Assembly (NCBI GenBank): GCA_023639215.1
Contig: CP097899.1
Location: forward strand, 4,398,001 to 4,462,000
Length of the DNA: 64,000 nt
Direction: 5' to 3'
DNA from: Candidatus Pristimantibacillus lignocellulolyticus
GTDB lineage: Bacteria > Bacillota > Bacilli > Paenibacillales > Paenibacillaceae
Part shown: piece by piece, positions 27,813 through 37,097 of the stretch
Numbering within the stretch: position 1 is the stretch's first letter
Layout: each line of letters starts with the position of its first letter
Position numbers and translations under genes: made by a program
Notes under the pieces: model-generated
Databases searched by the model: none
Seen by the model: the letters and a program-made list of their open reading frames with translations, nothing else
What the model was told of the DNA's origin: nothing

Positions 27813-28304
27813 TTAGTTTAATTCATTTTTTCTATCTAGTTTACGTTTTTTCCTCAATTCATGGCGTTCTGGAGCCTGCTCAAATAATTGTTTTTCAAAA
27901 TCTGTTTGTGGTTCAAGTTGCGGAACTGAAACAGGTCGTCCATTCTCTCCTAATGCAACAAACGTGAAGAATGCATTAACCGTGCGCTTCTTCTCCCCAG
28001 TAAATAAATTTTCAGCAGTTACTGTTACATATATCTCCATAGAGCTACGATGCGTCCATGATACAAAAGCTTTTACTTCAATAACTTCACCAATCATGAT
28101 CGGCGCTAGAAAGTCAATACTATCCATGGAAGCAGTAACTGATCTTGTACGCGCATGTCTCATCGCCGCAATTGCCGCAGCTTTATCCATATATTCCATT
28201 AATCGTCCACCGAACATCGTATCATAGTGGTTCGTGTCAGAAGGAAATATAAGTTGCGTCATAAGTGTAAATGAATCCGCAGGTGTCTTTTTTTCCAAAT
28301 CCAT
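27813..28304 (-). CDS. Hotdog-fold acyl-CoA thioesterase
   Basis: A 163-residue single hotdog domain hydrolysing acyl-CoA. The active-site segment NHYDTMFGGRLMEYMDKAAAIAA is typical of the YkhA/YciA/BACH group, followed by DSIDFLAPIMIGEVIEVKAFV and TAENLFTGEKKRTVNAFFTFVAL. The C-terminus is basic (RHELRKKRKLDRKNELN). GAGGGA precedes the ATG. It lies just downstream of the PDH terminator; no operon partner. Confidence 0.9.
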   Translation of the reverse strand: MDLEKKTPADSFTLMTQLIFPSDTNHYDTMFGGRLMEYMDKAAAIAAMRHARTRSVTASMDSIDFLAPIMIGEVIEVKAFVSWTHRSSMEIYVTVTAENLFTGEKKRTVNAFFTFVALGENGRPVSVPQLEPQTDFEKQLFEQAPERHELRKKRKLDRKNELN

Positions 28305-28373
28305 GGTAGTCCCTCGTTTCTTTTTTAGTAATATTATTCACGAGTAAATATGTTGAATAACATCTATATGTGA

Positions 28374-28424
28374 AAAAGGTTTCAAGTAACATATACAATC
28401 ATATGTCACTTGAAACCTTAATGA
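28374..28424 (-). terminator. PDH operon terminator
   Basis: On the minus strand AAGGTTTCAAGT and ACTTGAAACCTT form a 12-bp perfect stem; the 22-base loop itself holds CATATG and CATATA. A TTTTTC tract follows, about 40 bp after lpd. Confidence 0.85.
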
Positions 28425-28459
28425 AAACAATAATCTGTCGTCAAACTAATTATTGTATA

Positions 28460-29878
28460 TTATTTTTTTGCAATTGCATGAATCGGATGTCCAAGAAGCA
28501 TTTCAGCAGCATCAAGAACGATTTCACCAAGTGTAGGGTGAGCATGGATTGTAAGAGCGATATCTTCAATCGTAGCACCCATCTCGATTCCTAGAGCAAG
28601 CTCAGCAATCAAGTTAGAAGCTTCAAGACCAACGATTTGAGCACCTAGCAATAGACCTGTTTCAGCATCACCGATAAGTTTCACAAAACCTTCAGTTGCA
28701 TTCAAGCTCATTGCACGACCGTTAACGCCATAGTTGAATTTACCAACTTTAACATTAAGACCTTGTGCTTTTGCTTCGCCTTCACTAATACCTACGCTAC
28801 CGATTTCTGGATCAGAGAAGCATACTGCTGGGATACATTTGTAATCAACAGCGCTAGCAAGACCAGACATATGTTCAGCTGCGATACGTCCTTCATACAT
28901 TGCTTTGTGAGCAAGTGCAAGACCAGGAACAATATCACCAATGGCATAGATATGAGGAATATTCGTACGACCATATTCATCAACTTCGATAAGACCACGA
29001 TCAGTCATTTTCACATCGATTAGATCTAGACCAAGTTCACCGTCAGTATTAGGACGACGACCAACAGTTACTAGAAGATAATCAGCAGTAATTGACTCTT
29101 CTTTATCACCAACAGTATAAGTTACTGTAACATCGTTTTCTGTTTGAGTTGCAGCTTTTGCTTGTGCGCCAGTAATGATGTTAGCACCTTTACCTTTGAA
29201 TTTCTTAGCAACAACAGCAGAAACATCTTTATCAAATCCTGGAAGGATTGAATCAGAACCTTCGATTACAGTTACTTGAGTACCATAGTTAGAGTACATT
29301 TGGCTAAGCTCGATACCGATATAGCCTCCACCAATAACTACGATGCTTTTAGGAATTTCAGGAAGTTTAAGCGCTCCAGTAGAAGAAACGATACGTCCTC
29401 CGTAAGGGAAAGCTTTAAGTTCGATTGGACGAGATCCAGTCGCAATAATACAGTTTTTGAAACGGTAACGCGGAGCTTCTTGATCGTTAAATACGCGAGC
29501 TTCGTTTTGGTTAATGAACATTACTTCGCCGTTGAAATATTCAACTTTGTTTGCTTTAAGCAATGCAGCTACGCCGCCAGTAAGCTTATTAACAATACCG
29601 TCTTTGAAACTTTGAACTTGTGCCCAATCTACTTTAGCTTCGCCAACTTCGATACCGAAAGTTGAAGCGTGAGTAACGTTCTCATATTGATGAGAAGCTG
29701 AGATTAGAGCTTTAGAAGGGATACATCCAACGTTAAGACATACACCACCAACAGTTCCTTTATCTACACAAAGTACTTTGTGTCCAAGTTGTGCAGCACG
29801 AATAGCAGCTACATAACCACCAGGACCAGCACCAATGACTAAAGTGTCAATATCTAATGAAGCGTCTCCTACTACCAT
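28460..29878 (-). CDS. pdhD: Dihydrolipoamide dehydrogenase (E3)
   Basis: Flavoprotein that reoxidises lipoamide of the PDH complex with NAD+; 472 residues. FAD site GAGPGGYVAAIRAAQLG, redox-active disulfide GGVCLNVGCIPSKAL (Cys47/Cys52 region), NAD site VIGGGYIGIELSQMY, and the C-terminal catalytic pair in HAHPTLGEIVLDAAE. Its ribosome site GGAGGTG lies in the last codons of the E2 gene, with only 3 bp between stop and start, so the two are coupled in translation. Confidence 0.97.
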   Translation of the reverse strand: MVVGDASLDIDTLVIGAGPGGYVAAIRAAQLGHKVLCVDKGTVGGVCLNVGCIPSKALISASHQYENVTHASTFGIEVGEAKVDWAQVQSFKDGIVNKLTGGVAALLKANKVEYFNGEVMFINQNEARVFNDQEAPRYRFKNCIIATGSRPIELKAFPYGGRIVSSTGALKLPEIPKSIVVIGGGYIGIELSQMYSNYGTQVTVIEGSDSILPGFDKDVSAVVAKKFKGKGANIITGAQAKAATQTENDVTVTYTVGDKEESITADYLLVTVGRRPNTDGELGLDLIDVKMTDRGLIEVDEYGRTNIPHIYAIGDIVPGLALAHKAMYEGRIAAEHMSGLASAVDYKCIPAVCFSDPEIGSVGISEGEAKAQGLNVKVGKFNYGVNGRAMSLNATEGFVKLIGDAETGLLLGAQIVGLEASNLIAELALGIEMGATIEDIALTIHAHPTLGEIVLDAAEMLLGHPIHAIAKK

Positions 29879-29881
29879 CTC

Positions 29882-31156
29882 TTACACCTCCATAATGAAT
29901 AGCTCAGGCTGTGCCAAAAGCTTTTTAATGTGGTTCATGAAGTTTTGAGCAGTTGCACCATCAATTAGACGGTGGTCAAAGCTTAGAGAAAGAGCCATAA
30001 CTGGAGCTGCTACTAGTTCGCCATTACGTACAATAGCTTTTTCAGAGATACGACCTGTACCAAGAATAGCAACTTCTGGGAAGTTGATAACTGGAGTGAA
30101 GAACATACCGCCAGCAGAACCAATGTTAGAAATTGTAATTGTGCTACCACGTAATTCATTAGCAGCAAGCTTACCTTCACGACCTTTAACAGCTAGATCA
30201 CGAATGTTGTCTGCAATTGCAAACAAGTTTTTACGATCAGCATCTTCAACAACTGGAACGATTAGACCATTCTCAGTATCTGTTGCGATACCTACGTTAT
30301 AGAATTTACGGTAAACGATCTCTTGGTTAACTTCATCAAGTGTAGAGTTCATAATTGGGAACTCACGACAAGCAGATACAAGAGCTTTTACGATGAATGG
30401 AAGGTAAGTTAGTTTTGAACCTTTTTTCTCTGCGTATGGTTTGTATTTCGAACGTAGAGCAACAAGTTCAGTAACATCAACTTCATCCATAATTGTTACG
30501 TGAGGAGCAGTGTATACTGATTTGGACATAGCGCCAGCGATAACTTTACGAATACCTTTGAATGGTACACGTTCTTCTGGACGGTATGCACTACCAGTAA
30601 CAACAGGTGCTGCTGCTTTTGCTTCAGCTGCTGGAGCCGCTGTTGCAGCTTCAGTTGCTTGCGCTGCTGCTGGAGCACCGCCGAATCCTGAAACATCTTC
30701 GCGAGTGATACGGCCATTTTTGCCAGTACCAGCAACTTGTTTAATATCTACACCTTGCTCACGAGCGAATTTACGAGTGCTTGGAGTTGCAAGAACTGAA
30801 GCATTATCAGAAACTGCTGGAGCCGCTGCCGCTGCTGGAGTTGCCGCCGCCGCTGGAGCTGGAGCTTCTTCTTTCGCTTCTTCAGCAGAACCGCCAAGAC
30901 CTTCTGGAATTTCACCTTCAGCTTCGATAATAGCTACAACTTCGCCAACTTTGCGAGTCTCGCCATCTTTCATCAAAACTTCTAGTACTTTACCGTTAAC
31001 TGGACAAGGAACTTCAACGATAGCTTTATCATTTTGAACTTCCATAATGATATCGTCGTCAGTTACCGCTTGACCTACAGTAATACAAACTTTAACAATT
31101 TCGCCTTCATGCAAACCTTCACCTAGCTCTGGAAAACGGTACTCGAATTTAGCCAC
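29882..31156 (-). CDS. pdhC: Dihydrolipoamide acetyltransferase (E2) of pyruvate dehydrogenase
   Basis: Core of the PDH complex, 424 residues. One lipoyl domain (1-78; lipoylated Lys in EVQNDKAIVEV), an Ala/Pro-rich linker, the E1/E3-binding domain (ATPSTRKFAREQGVDIKQV to GRITREDV, about 122-156), a second Ala/Pro linker, and the catalytic domain (about 200-424; active-site His in LSFDHRLIDGA). GTG start with AGGAGG 9 bases upstream. Third gene of the pdhABCD unit. Confidence 0.97.
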   Translation of the reverse strand: MAKFEYRFPELGEGLHEGEIVKVCITVGQAVTDDDIIMEVQNDKAIVEVPCPVNGKVLEVLMKDGETRKVGEVVAIIEAEGEIPEGLGGSAEEAKEEAPAPAAAATPAAAAAPAVSDNASVLATPSTRKFAREQGVDIKQVAGTGKNGRITREDVSGFGGAPAAAQATEAATAAPAAEAKAAAPVVTGSAYRPEERVPFKGIRKVIAGAMSKSVYTAPHVTIMDEVDVTELVALRSKYKPYAEKKGSKLTYLPFIVKALVSACREFPIMNSTLDEVNQEIVYRKFYNVGIATDTENGLIVPVVEDADRKNLFAIADNIRDLAVKGREGKLAANELRGSTITISNIGSAGGMFFTPVINFPEVAILGTGRISEKAIVRNGELVAAPVMALSLSFDHRLIDGATAQNFMNHIKKLLAQPELFIMEV

Positions 31157-31235
31157 GGAAATTTACCTCCTAGTTGCTTAGCCTGCCTTGTTGACAGGCT
31201 TAAGCTTTTATATCAATTTCATTATGTCAATTAGA

Positions 31236-32213
31236 TTAGAAATTTAGTACTTTGTTCACTGCAGCAATTACACGAGCAGGACTTGGAAGCCATTGATCTT
31301 CGATTTGTGCATAAGGATACACTGTATCTGGACCAGCTACACGAAGCACAGGTGCTTCAAGGTGTAGAATAGCATGCTCATTCACTTGTGCAATAATTTC
31401 CGCTGCTGCACCAGAAGTTTTTTGTGCTTCTTGTACGATAATGCAACGGTTAGTTTTTTGAATTGAAGCAACGATTGTATCAATATCTAAAGGCATAAGT
31501 GTACGTAGATCGATAACTTCTGCTTTCACACCTTGTTTTTCAAGCTCATCTGCAGCTTTTTGAGCTGTATGAACCATCATTCCGTAAGCAAGGATCGTTA
31601 CATCAGAACCTTCACGAACTACATTTGCTTTACCGATTTCTACTGTATATTCACCTTCAGGAACTTCATCACGGAATGCGCGATACAAGTTAAGATGTTC
31701 CATGAAGAATACTGGATCATTATCACGAATAGCAGAGATCATAAGACCTTTTGCATCGTAAGGGTTTGAAGGAATAACTACTTTGATACCAGGAGTCTGG
31801 ATCGCAAGACCTTCAAGAGAATCTGTATGAAGCTCAGCAGCTTTTACTCCACCACCGAAAGGTGTACGGAATACGATTGGTGAGTTATAACGTCCACCAG
31901 AACGGTAACGCATACGTGCTGCTTGAACGAACATTTGGTCTAGTGCTTCATAGATGAAACCAACGAATTGGATTTCTGCTACCGGACGGAAGCCTTGAAT
32001 ACCCATACCAACTGCCATACCAGCAATTGCAGACTCAGCAAGTGGAGTATCGAATACTCTATCCTCACCGAATTCTTTTTGTAAACCTTCAGTTACACGG
32101 AATACACCGCCAACATGACCTACATCTTCACCAAAGAGTACAACGTTAGGATCACGTGTAAGTTCTACGCGCATCGCATCGCGAATTGCTTCTAACATAT
32201 TCATTTGTGCCAT
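31236..32213 (-). CDS. pdhB: Pyruvate dehydrogenase E1 beta subunit
   Basis: With E1 alpha it decarboxylates pyruvate using thiamine diphosphate and acetylates the E2 lipoyl arm. It is 325 residues, standard length: LFGEDVGHVGGVFRVTEGL near the N-terminus, DTPLAESAIAGMAVGMG, RSGGRYNSPIVFRTPFGGG, and the C-terminal transketolase-C domain (EVIDLRTLMPLD, RVAGPDTVYPYAQ). The ATG at 32213, with GGGAGGA about 10 bases upstream, gives the usual MAQMNMLEAI start; an upstream extension of the open frame overlaps pdhA and is not used. Confidence 0.97.
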   Translation of the reverse strand: MAQMNMLEAIRDAMRVELTRDPNVVLFGEDVGHVGGVFRVTEGLQKEFGEDRVFDTPLAESAIAGMAVGMGIQGFRPVAEIQFVGFIYEALDQMFVQAARMRYRSGGRYNSPIVFRTPFGGGVKAAELHTDSLEGLAIQTPGIKVVIPSNPYDAKGLMISAIRDNDPVFFMEHLNLYRAFRDEVPEGEYTVEIGKANVVREGSDVTILAYGMMVHTAQKAADELEKQGVKAEVIDLRTLMPLDIDTIVASIQKTNRCIIVQEAQKTSGAAAEIIAQVNEHAILHLEAPVLRVAGPDTVYPYAQIEDQWLPSPARVIAAVNKVLNF

Positions 32214-32232
32214 GGTCGATTTATCCTCCCTA

Positions 32233-33300
32233 TTACTCGAAATCAGCTTTTTGAGCTTCCAAGTGTTGCGGTGTGTGCTCAAACATAGAATCAATAAGTC
32301 CAGCAACTGTCATTTTCTCAGTTTGCTCTGCTTTTTTGATATTCTCAGTTACAGCTGCTTTAGCTTCTTCTTTTACGCGAAGAGTATCTTCTTCTGTCCA
32401 AAGACCTTTTTTCTCAAGGAATTTACCGAAGCGAGTAAGTGGATCTTTAAGCGCCCATTCTGCTTCCTCATCCTTAGTACGATATTTAGTCGTATCATCT
32501 GCAAGGGAATGCGGACGGAAACGATAAGTTAGTAATTCAAGTAAAGTTGCGCCTTCACCATCACGGCCACGTTTAGCGGCATCTTGCACTGCTTTAATTA
32601 CAGCAAGAACGTCCATACCGTCAACTTGTTGACCAACAATACCTGCAGCTATTGCTTTATGAGCAACAGAAAGTGCTGCTGTTTGTTTCGCGTATGGTGT
32701 TGTAATTGCATAGCCGTTATTTTGTACAACGAAAATCGAAGGAAGTTTGAAAGCACCTGCGAAGTTCAACGCTTCGTAGAAGTCACCTTCAGATGAACCA
32801 CCGTCACCTGTGTACGTAATAGCTACATTTTTTTGATTTTTCTTTTTGAATGCCATTGCTACGCCCATTGCGTGAAGCACTTGCGCACCAATAATAATTT
32901 GAGGCATCAATACGTTTACGCCTTCAGGAATTTGACCACCATGTTGATGACCACGAGAATACAAGAAAGCTTGGTAAAGTGGTAGACCGTGCCATACGAT
33001 TTGTGGCATATCACGGTAACCAGGAGCTATAAAATCATCTTTATTAAGTGCATATTCACTACCAATCATTGAAGCTTCTTGACCAGAAACTGGTGCATAG
33101 AAACCAAGACGACCTTGACGTCCTAAATTAATAGCACGCTCGTCCCAAGTACGAGTGAATACCATGCGGTACATAACTTCTTTTAGCTGCTCATCAGTAA
33201 GATCCGGCATATATTCCGGATTAGCTACTTCACCATCTAATGTAAGTACAAATAATGGTGCAACTGGCTCTGATTGAACTTCATATGGCAATTTGCTCAT
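32233..33300 (-). CDS. pdhA: Pyruvate dehydrogenase E1 alpha subunit
   Basis: A 355-residue thiamine-diphosphate-binding subunit. The ThDP motif is TYTGDGGSSEGDFYEALNFAG to QNNGYAITTP; the regulatory/substrate loops include RPHSLADDTTKYRTKDE, and YRDMPQIVWHGLPLYQAF lies before them. First gene of the operon, with pdhB starting 19 bp after its stop. A consensus promoter lies about 60-90 bp upstream. The gene order pdhA-B-C-D is the Bacillus arrangement. Confidence 0.97.
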   Translation of the reverse strand: MSKLPYEVQSEPVAPLFVLTLDGEVANPEYMPDLTDEQLKEVMYRMVFTRTWDERAINLGRQGRLGFYAPVSGQEASMIGSEYALNKDDFIAPGYRDMPQIVWHGLPLYQAFLYSRGHQHGGQIPEGVNVLMPQIIIGAQVLHAMGVAMAFKKKNQKNVAITYTGDGGSSEGDFYEALNFAGAFKLPSIFVVQNNGYAITTPYAKQTAALSVAHKAIAAGIVGQQVDGMDVLAVIKAVQDAAKRGRDGEGATLLELLTYRFRPHSLADDTTKYRTKDEEAEWALKDPLTRFGKFLEKKGLWTEEDTLRVKEEAKAAVTENIKKAEQTEKMTVAGLIDSMFEHTPQHLEAQKADFE

Positions 33301-33358
33301 GGAGAACGCTCACCTCATCTTAAAATATTTGAAAATTGTGTGTCTCTGTTATAGAATT

Positions 33359-33388
33359 ATTATAACCCTGTTTAATGTTGATGGTCAA
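33359..33388 (-). promoter_or_regulatory. pdhA sigma-A-type promoter
   Basis: On the minus strand TTGACC (33388-33383) and a perfect TATAAT (33364-33359) are 18 bp apart, about 60 bp before the pdhA start. Confidence 0.7.
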
Positions 33389-33581
33389 AGCAAAAAAGCA
33401 AAAAGTCGCTAATTTTAGCGAATTCTCATCATTTCCTCATCAAATTGTATATATAACAGATTCATATTTTGACTATAACAGTATAATACAAAAGCTAGAT
33501 TCTGCTTTCATTTTACAGGTTACCTTTTATTTTCCCTATTATCTAATTTTCCATACTACAATTTAAAGGAGATTTTTAGCA

Positions 33582-34319
33582 ATGACAGACGCTCGTTATT
33601 TAAAGCGTACGATCTTAAAAAGCGTGATTACAAGTAATATTTTACCCGAAGGAAGTCGTAACTTAAGAATTTACCTACCGCCAGGCTATAATGAAGTACT
33701 TAGTTATCCAGTCATCTATTGTCAAGATGGTGAAGATTTCTTCAACTTCGGTAGAATTGCAACAACCGCCCAAGAACTTATTCTAGATGAAGGGATTGAA
33801 CCTTTCATCATTGTCGGTGTCGATGTTGATAAATCGGTTAGAACATCTGAATATTCACCCGATGGATTGAAACATCAAGCATACGTTGACTTTTTTGTCG
33901 AAGAATTGCTGCCTTATATTGAAGAGAACTACCCTGTCCGCACAACACCTGAAGAGCGAGTTATAGCTGGCGATTCACTCGGTGGTACGGTATCATTACA
34001 CATTGCTTTACAAAATCCAGATTTATTCACACGAGTAATGTCTATGTCTGGAGCTTTCTATGATGCTTCGCAACAAATTGTCCTGACGCTTGGAGATTTA
34101 GAATGGTTAGACATTTTCATGATTGTTGGTTTACAAGAAGAAGCTTATGAAACTGACACAGGAGTTTATAACTTCGTGCAATTGAACCGTGATATGAAAC
34201 ATCTATTAGAAGAAAGAGATGCTAAAATCTTCTATGAAGAAAAAGATGGTCGTCATCAATGGGGTTTTTGGCAGAAAGAAGTGCCTGCAGCAATTCGCTA
34301 CTTCATACCAGAAGGCTAA
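33582..34319 (+). CDS. Esterase, Fes/YbbA-like alpha/beta hydrolase
   Basis: A 245-residue enzyme of the putative esterase family (esterase D / ferric-enterobactin-esterase-like). Landmarks are RIYLPPGYNEVLSYPVIYCQDG at the N-terminus, the nucleophile Ser in AGDSLGGTVSLH (about residue 130), and a C-terminal His in GRHQWGFWQKEVPAAI. No signal peptide, so cytoplasmic. AAAGGAG precedes the ATG. The family hydrolyses sugar, siderophore or thioester-like esters; the actual substrate cannot be told. It is monocistronic. Confidence 0.85.
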   Translation: MTDARYLKRTILKSVITSNILPEGSRNLRIYLPPGYNEVLSYPVIYCQDGEDFFNFGRIATTAQELILDEGIEPFIIVGVDVDKSVRTSEYSPDGLKHQAYVDFFVEELLPYIEENYPVRTTPEERVIAGDSLGGTVSLHIALQNPDLFTRVMSMSGAFYDASQQIVLTLGDLEWLDIFMIVGLQEEAYETDTGVYNFVQLNRDMKHLLEERDAKIFYEEKDGRHQWGFWQKEVPAAIRYFIPEG

Positions 34320-34327
34320 ATAGAGGG

Positions 34328-34384
34328 GTGTAAAGGGAGTATAACAGCGATTAGTAATATCGCAACTGTTATACTTCTTTTTAT
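34328..34384 (+). terminator. Esterase gene terminator
   Basis: AGTATAACAG and CTGTTATACT form a 10-bp perfect stem, the loop holds a second GCGAT/ATCGC pair, and TTCTTTTTATTTTT follows. Confidence 0.85.
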
Positions 34385-34388
34385 TTTT

Positions 34389-34781
34389 AATCTAATTCAG
34401 TACTTCGCGAAGCACAACAACACTAGCGGACACGGCTGACCTTATTCTTCCAATTTCCGCTCATATCGAGTTTTCGCGGACACAGATGATCTTATTCACT
34501 AGATCGCTAGTGAATTTTCAGCATTATACTATCAATAGCGTATCGTAAGTCCGCTTACCTCTGAAGTTATTCGTTTTAAGCTAATTAGCGTATTCTATGT
34601 CCTCTCACACATCTACGTGTTCAACCTAATTGTCCGTTCGCACACTAGTGAGCTTATGCCGATGATAGCGAATACCCCAGCTTACTTAGGTTAAGGACAT
34701 TCACAGTGTTCAGCACTTATAAGCTAATCATCCGAAAACTAGCGCATTATGCACACTCTCGACGTTGACCACTCGAAAACT
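34389..34781. repeat. 393-bp direct repeat, copy 1
   Basis: First of two tandem copies that begin AATCTAATTCAGTACTTCG. The unit holds the recurring words CTAGCGGACAC, TAGCGTATCG...GTCCGCTT and TTAGCGTATTCT...GTCCTC, that is, alternating AGCGGAC and GTCCGCT blocks. It contains no open frame of interest. I associate repeats of this wording with Paenibacillus intergenic DNA, from memory and not from a search. Confidence 0.85.
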
Positions 34782-35170
34782 AATCTTATTCAGTACTTCA
34801 CGAAGTACAACAACACTAGCGGACACTGCTGACCTTATTCTTCCAATTTAAGCTCATATTGAGTTTTCGCGGACACAGATGATCTTATTCACTAGATCGC
34901 TAGTGAATTTTCAGCATTACACTATCAATAGCGTATCGTAAGTCCGCTTTCCTATGAAGTTGTTTAATTTAAGCTAATTAGCGTATTCTAAGTCCTCTCA
35001 CACATCTATGTGTTCTGATCAACCTGATGTCCGTTCACACACTAGTGAGCTTATACCAATGATAGCGAATACTACATCACACTTATGTTAAGGACATTCA
35101 CAGTGTTCAGCACTTATAAGCTAATCATCCGAAAACTAGCACATTATGCACTCTCTCACCGTTACGTAGT
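34782..35170. repeat. 393-bp direct repeat, copy 2
   Basis: Second tandem copy, in phase with the first at an offset of 393 bp and matching it at most positions, with scattered substitutions and short indels (for example TACTTCACGAAGTAC for TACTTCGCGAAGCAC). It ends about 20 bp before the 3' end of the gene at 35192. Confidence 0.85.
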
Positions 35171-35191
35171 CATTAGAATCAGAAAACAAAT

Positions 35192-35839
35192 TCACATCCT
35201 CACCTTATAGCTACGGGCTCTCTTTTTACCACTCGAGATTTCAAGTATTTGGAGGTGAACAAGGTTATGTAATACTCGTCTGGCATGACGATCACTGATC
35301 CGTAAATGATCAGTAAGTTCCAAGGGTGTAATTTGACGCAATAGGCGTCTAGTAAATCTCACAGTTTCAGCTTCCAACCATGACAAGTTGTCAGGAACAT
35401 TCGAAGCCAAATATTTACCTATAAAAGAGAGCACTAATTGTTGACACTGTTGTGGCTCATCCACAATTGAAGGATATGCAATCGGTAAAAAAGTCCATCC
35501 ATCTAGTGCAAGCAAACAATGTCGTCTACATAAATCCTTAAAACGCCACACATCCAGATCTCTTGCATGAGGTCCGTATCCCTGAATTTCAATACCTCCT
35601 TTTACTCCACCGGGCATAAATGCTAAATCCAAGTAGCGATAACCATTGTTGAAATCGCGAACCTCCCACTCTGGAAACAAATGATTCAAATTACCGACAG
35701 CAGGAAACCATATTGTTCTGAGAAACTCAACAGTGCCATGACCTAAGCCCTTTTCTAATTTTTCTAATCTTCTTGGGTTATTCTCAGTTGCAATATTCTC
35801 CGCTAACCATTCTTCATATCGCTTTGTAAACCGATCCAT
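35192..35839 (-). CDS. Putative PD-(D/E)XK nuclease-fold protein with C-terminal winged helix
   Basis: A 215-residue protein I cannot name. Residues 55-125 read like a Vsr/DUF559-type nuclease core: Asp71 in YRYLDLAF, then GGIEIQGYGPHARD (Glu84 and Gln86), and a later DGWTFLPI. The usual Lys of the E-x-K motif is Gln here, so activity is uncertain. Residues 165-215 form a helix-turn-helix (TPLELTDHLRISDRHARRVLHNLVHLQIL) with a basic tail. The start is an ATG with an AAGGAGG site upstream. Members of one repeat family lie on both sides, and a terminator isolates it from the upstream gene. Alternatively it is a regulator that uses a dead nuclease fold as ligand sensor. Confidence 0.6.
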   Translation of the reverse strand: MDRFTKRYEEWLAENIATENNPRRLEKLEKGLGHGTVEFLRTIWFPAVGNLNHLFPEWEVRDFNNGYRYLDLAFMPGGVKGGIEIQGYGPHARDLDVWRFKDLCRRHCLLALDGWTFLPIAYPSIVDEPQQCQQLVLSFIGKYLASNVPDNLSWLEAETVRFTRRLLRQITPLELTDHLRISDRHARRVLHNLVHLQILEISSGKKRARSYKVRM

Positions 35840-35892
35840 AAAACCTTCCTCCTTCTATTTAGATTAGCCAGATTCAAAAATACGTTTCTAGT

Positions 35893-35964
35893 ACAAACAA
35901 AAAGCCGCTTCTACACAATAACATCCAAATCAATAGATCTGGATATTCATGTATAGAAGCGGCG
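35893..35964 (-). terminator. Terminator upstream of the nuclease/wHTH gene
   Basis: On the minus strand GCCGCTTCTA and TAGAAGCGGC form a 10-bp perfect stem around a loop that holds ATCCA/TGGAT pairs; a TTTTTG tract follows. It would end transcription coming from the phosphatase gene. Confidence 0.65.
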
Positions 35965-36044
35965 TATGCTTTACGACCGTATTTAGTTATTATAACTCTT
36001 ACTTTCAAAATCATCAATTTAAATTCAAGCTGAACCAACCATTT

Positions 36045-36250
36045 AACACTAGAGGACACTGCAGACGTTATTATTGCAATTTTGGCTCATTTACAGTTTT
36101 AGCGGACTTAGATAACCTTATTCAACATAATTTAGCCAACTGCCAACCATTTACTATCAATAGCGTATCGTATGTCCGCTTATATCTCAATGTGTTCAGT
36201 TTAAGCTAAATAGCGAACTGTATGTCCTCAAAAATCTTAATGTGTTCATT
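36045..36250. repeat. Diverged third member of the AGCGGAC/GTCCGCT repeat family
   Basis: Shares blocks with the tandem repeat at 34389-35170: AACACTAG-GGACACTGC, TTTTAGCGGAC, ACTATCAATAGCGTATCG, then GTCCGCTTATAT and AAGCTAA-TAGCG. It is about half the length and clearly older. It fills most of the gap between the nuclease/wHTH gene and the phosphatase gene. Confidence 0.7.
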
Positions 36251-36293
36251 CCTAACTTATTCTAACTTATTGCCCATACATGTATATAAGTAA

Positions 36294-36779
36294 TTACAAA
36301 CCTTGCTTGATCTCTTCAAGCAACTTTCTACATCCCTCTTCCACCAACTCATACACATATTCAAAGTTACCCGTGTAATATGGATCCGGAACTTCTGTCA
36401 CATCTGCTCCATCAACTAATGACATAAACGTAATAACTTTACCTTTAACGCCATCGACTTTAGCAGCGTTGAACACAGCTTGTACGTCCTTCAAATTTTG
36501 ATCATCCATACATACGATATATTGGAAATCCACCTCATCTGAAGCAATAATTTGACGAGCTTTCATACCTGTATATGAAATTTTCTTATTATCTAATAAA
36601 TTTCTAGTACCTTCATGAGGTTGTTTACCGATATGCCAATCTCCAGTCCCTGCGGAATCAACTTCGATCACATCAGATAATTTCTCATTCTCTACGAAAT
36701 GACGCATTACCGCTTCAGCCATCGGTGATCTGCATATATTACCAAGACATACAAATAATACTTTAGTTTTTTTAGTCAT
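36294..36779 (-). CDS. Low-molecular-weight protein tyrosine phosphatase
   Basis: A 161-residue phosphatase that removes phosphate from protein tyrosine (some members from arginine). The P-loop CLGNICRSPMAEA follows VLFV at the N-terminus, with the nucleophile Cys and Arg of C-X5-R, and the general-acid Asp is in VPDPYYTGNFEYVYELVEEG. The ATG at 36779 has GAGGAA 5 bases upstream and gives the family-typical start; an open-frame extension upstream is rejected. It is divergent from the thiamine pyrophosphokinase gene. Confidence 0.93.
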   Translation of the reverse strand: MTKKTKVLFVCLGNICRSPMAEAVMRHFVENEKLSDVIEVDSAGTGDWHIGKQPHEGTRNLLDNKKISYTGMKARQIIASDEVDFQYIVCMDDQNLKDVQAVFNAAKVDGVKGKVITFMSLVDGADVTEVPDPYYTGNFEYVYELVEEGCRKLLEEIKQGL

Positions 36780-36959
36780 GTTAGTTCCTCTTTTCTTTTC
36801 AATGCTTCTATATATAATAGCGAAAAGAATCACAATGAACAACCATGTTAAGTAGAATCATTACATACTGAACTTAAGAAAGTACAAAACTTTTGTTACG
36901 CATGACATTTCTAATCGATTCCTTTATATTATTAAGTAGTATGAACCATCATTTTAATT

Positions 36960-37079
36960 GAAGATTCATAAAGCAGATTTTTTCAAATCGATCAAATCGA
37001 GCGATAATTGCTTCATAATAGATGTCGAATACATTACGAAGATTACCATCGTTATCATAGTCTGCTTTTTGAACTACCT
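36960..37079 (+). repeat. Short form of the paired-end repeat
   Basis: About 120 bp. The left end GATTCATAAAGCAGATT pairs with the right end (reverse complement AGTTCAAAAAGCAGACT), again with its own arm-specific sequence. The inner part GATGTCGAATACATTACGAAG matches the last third of copy 1 at 11725; the central GGAAGCGCAA section is absent. It ends 19 bp before the start of the thiamine pyrophosphokinase gene. Confidence 0.7.
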
Positions 37080-37097
37080 AATAGAAAGGAACTCAAT

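Noticed and set aside
34389..35170. CRISPR array
   Set aside because: There are only two long (393-bp) tandem units, no short repeats with unique spacers, and no cas genes.
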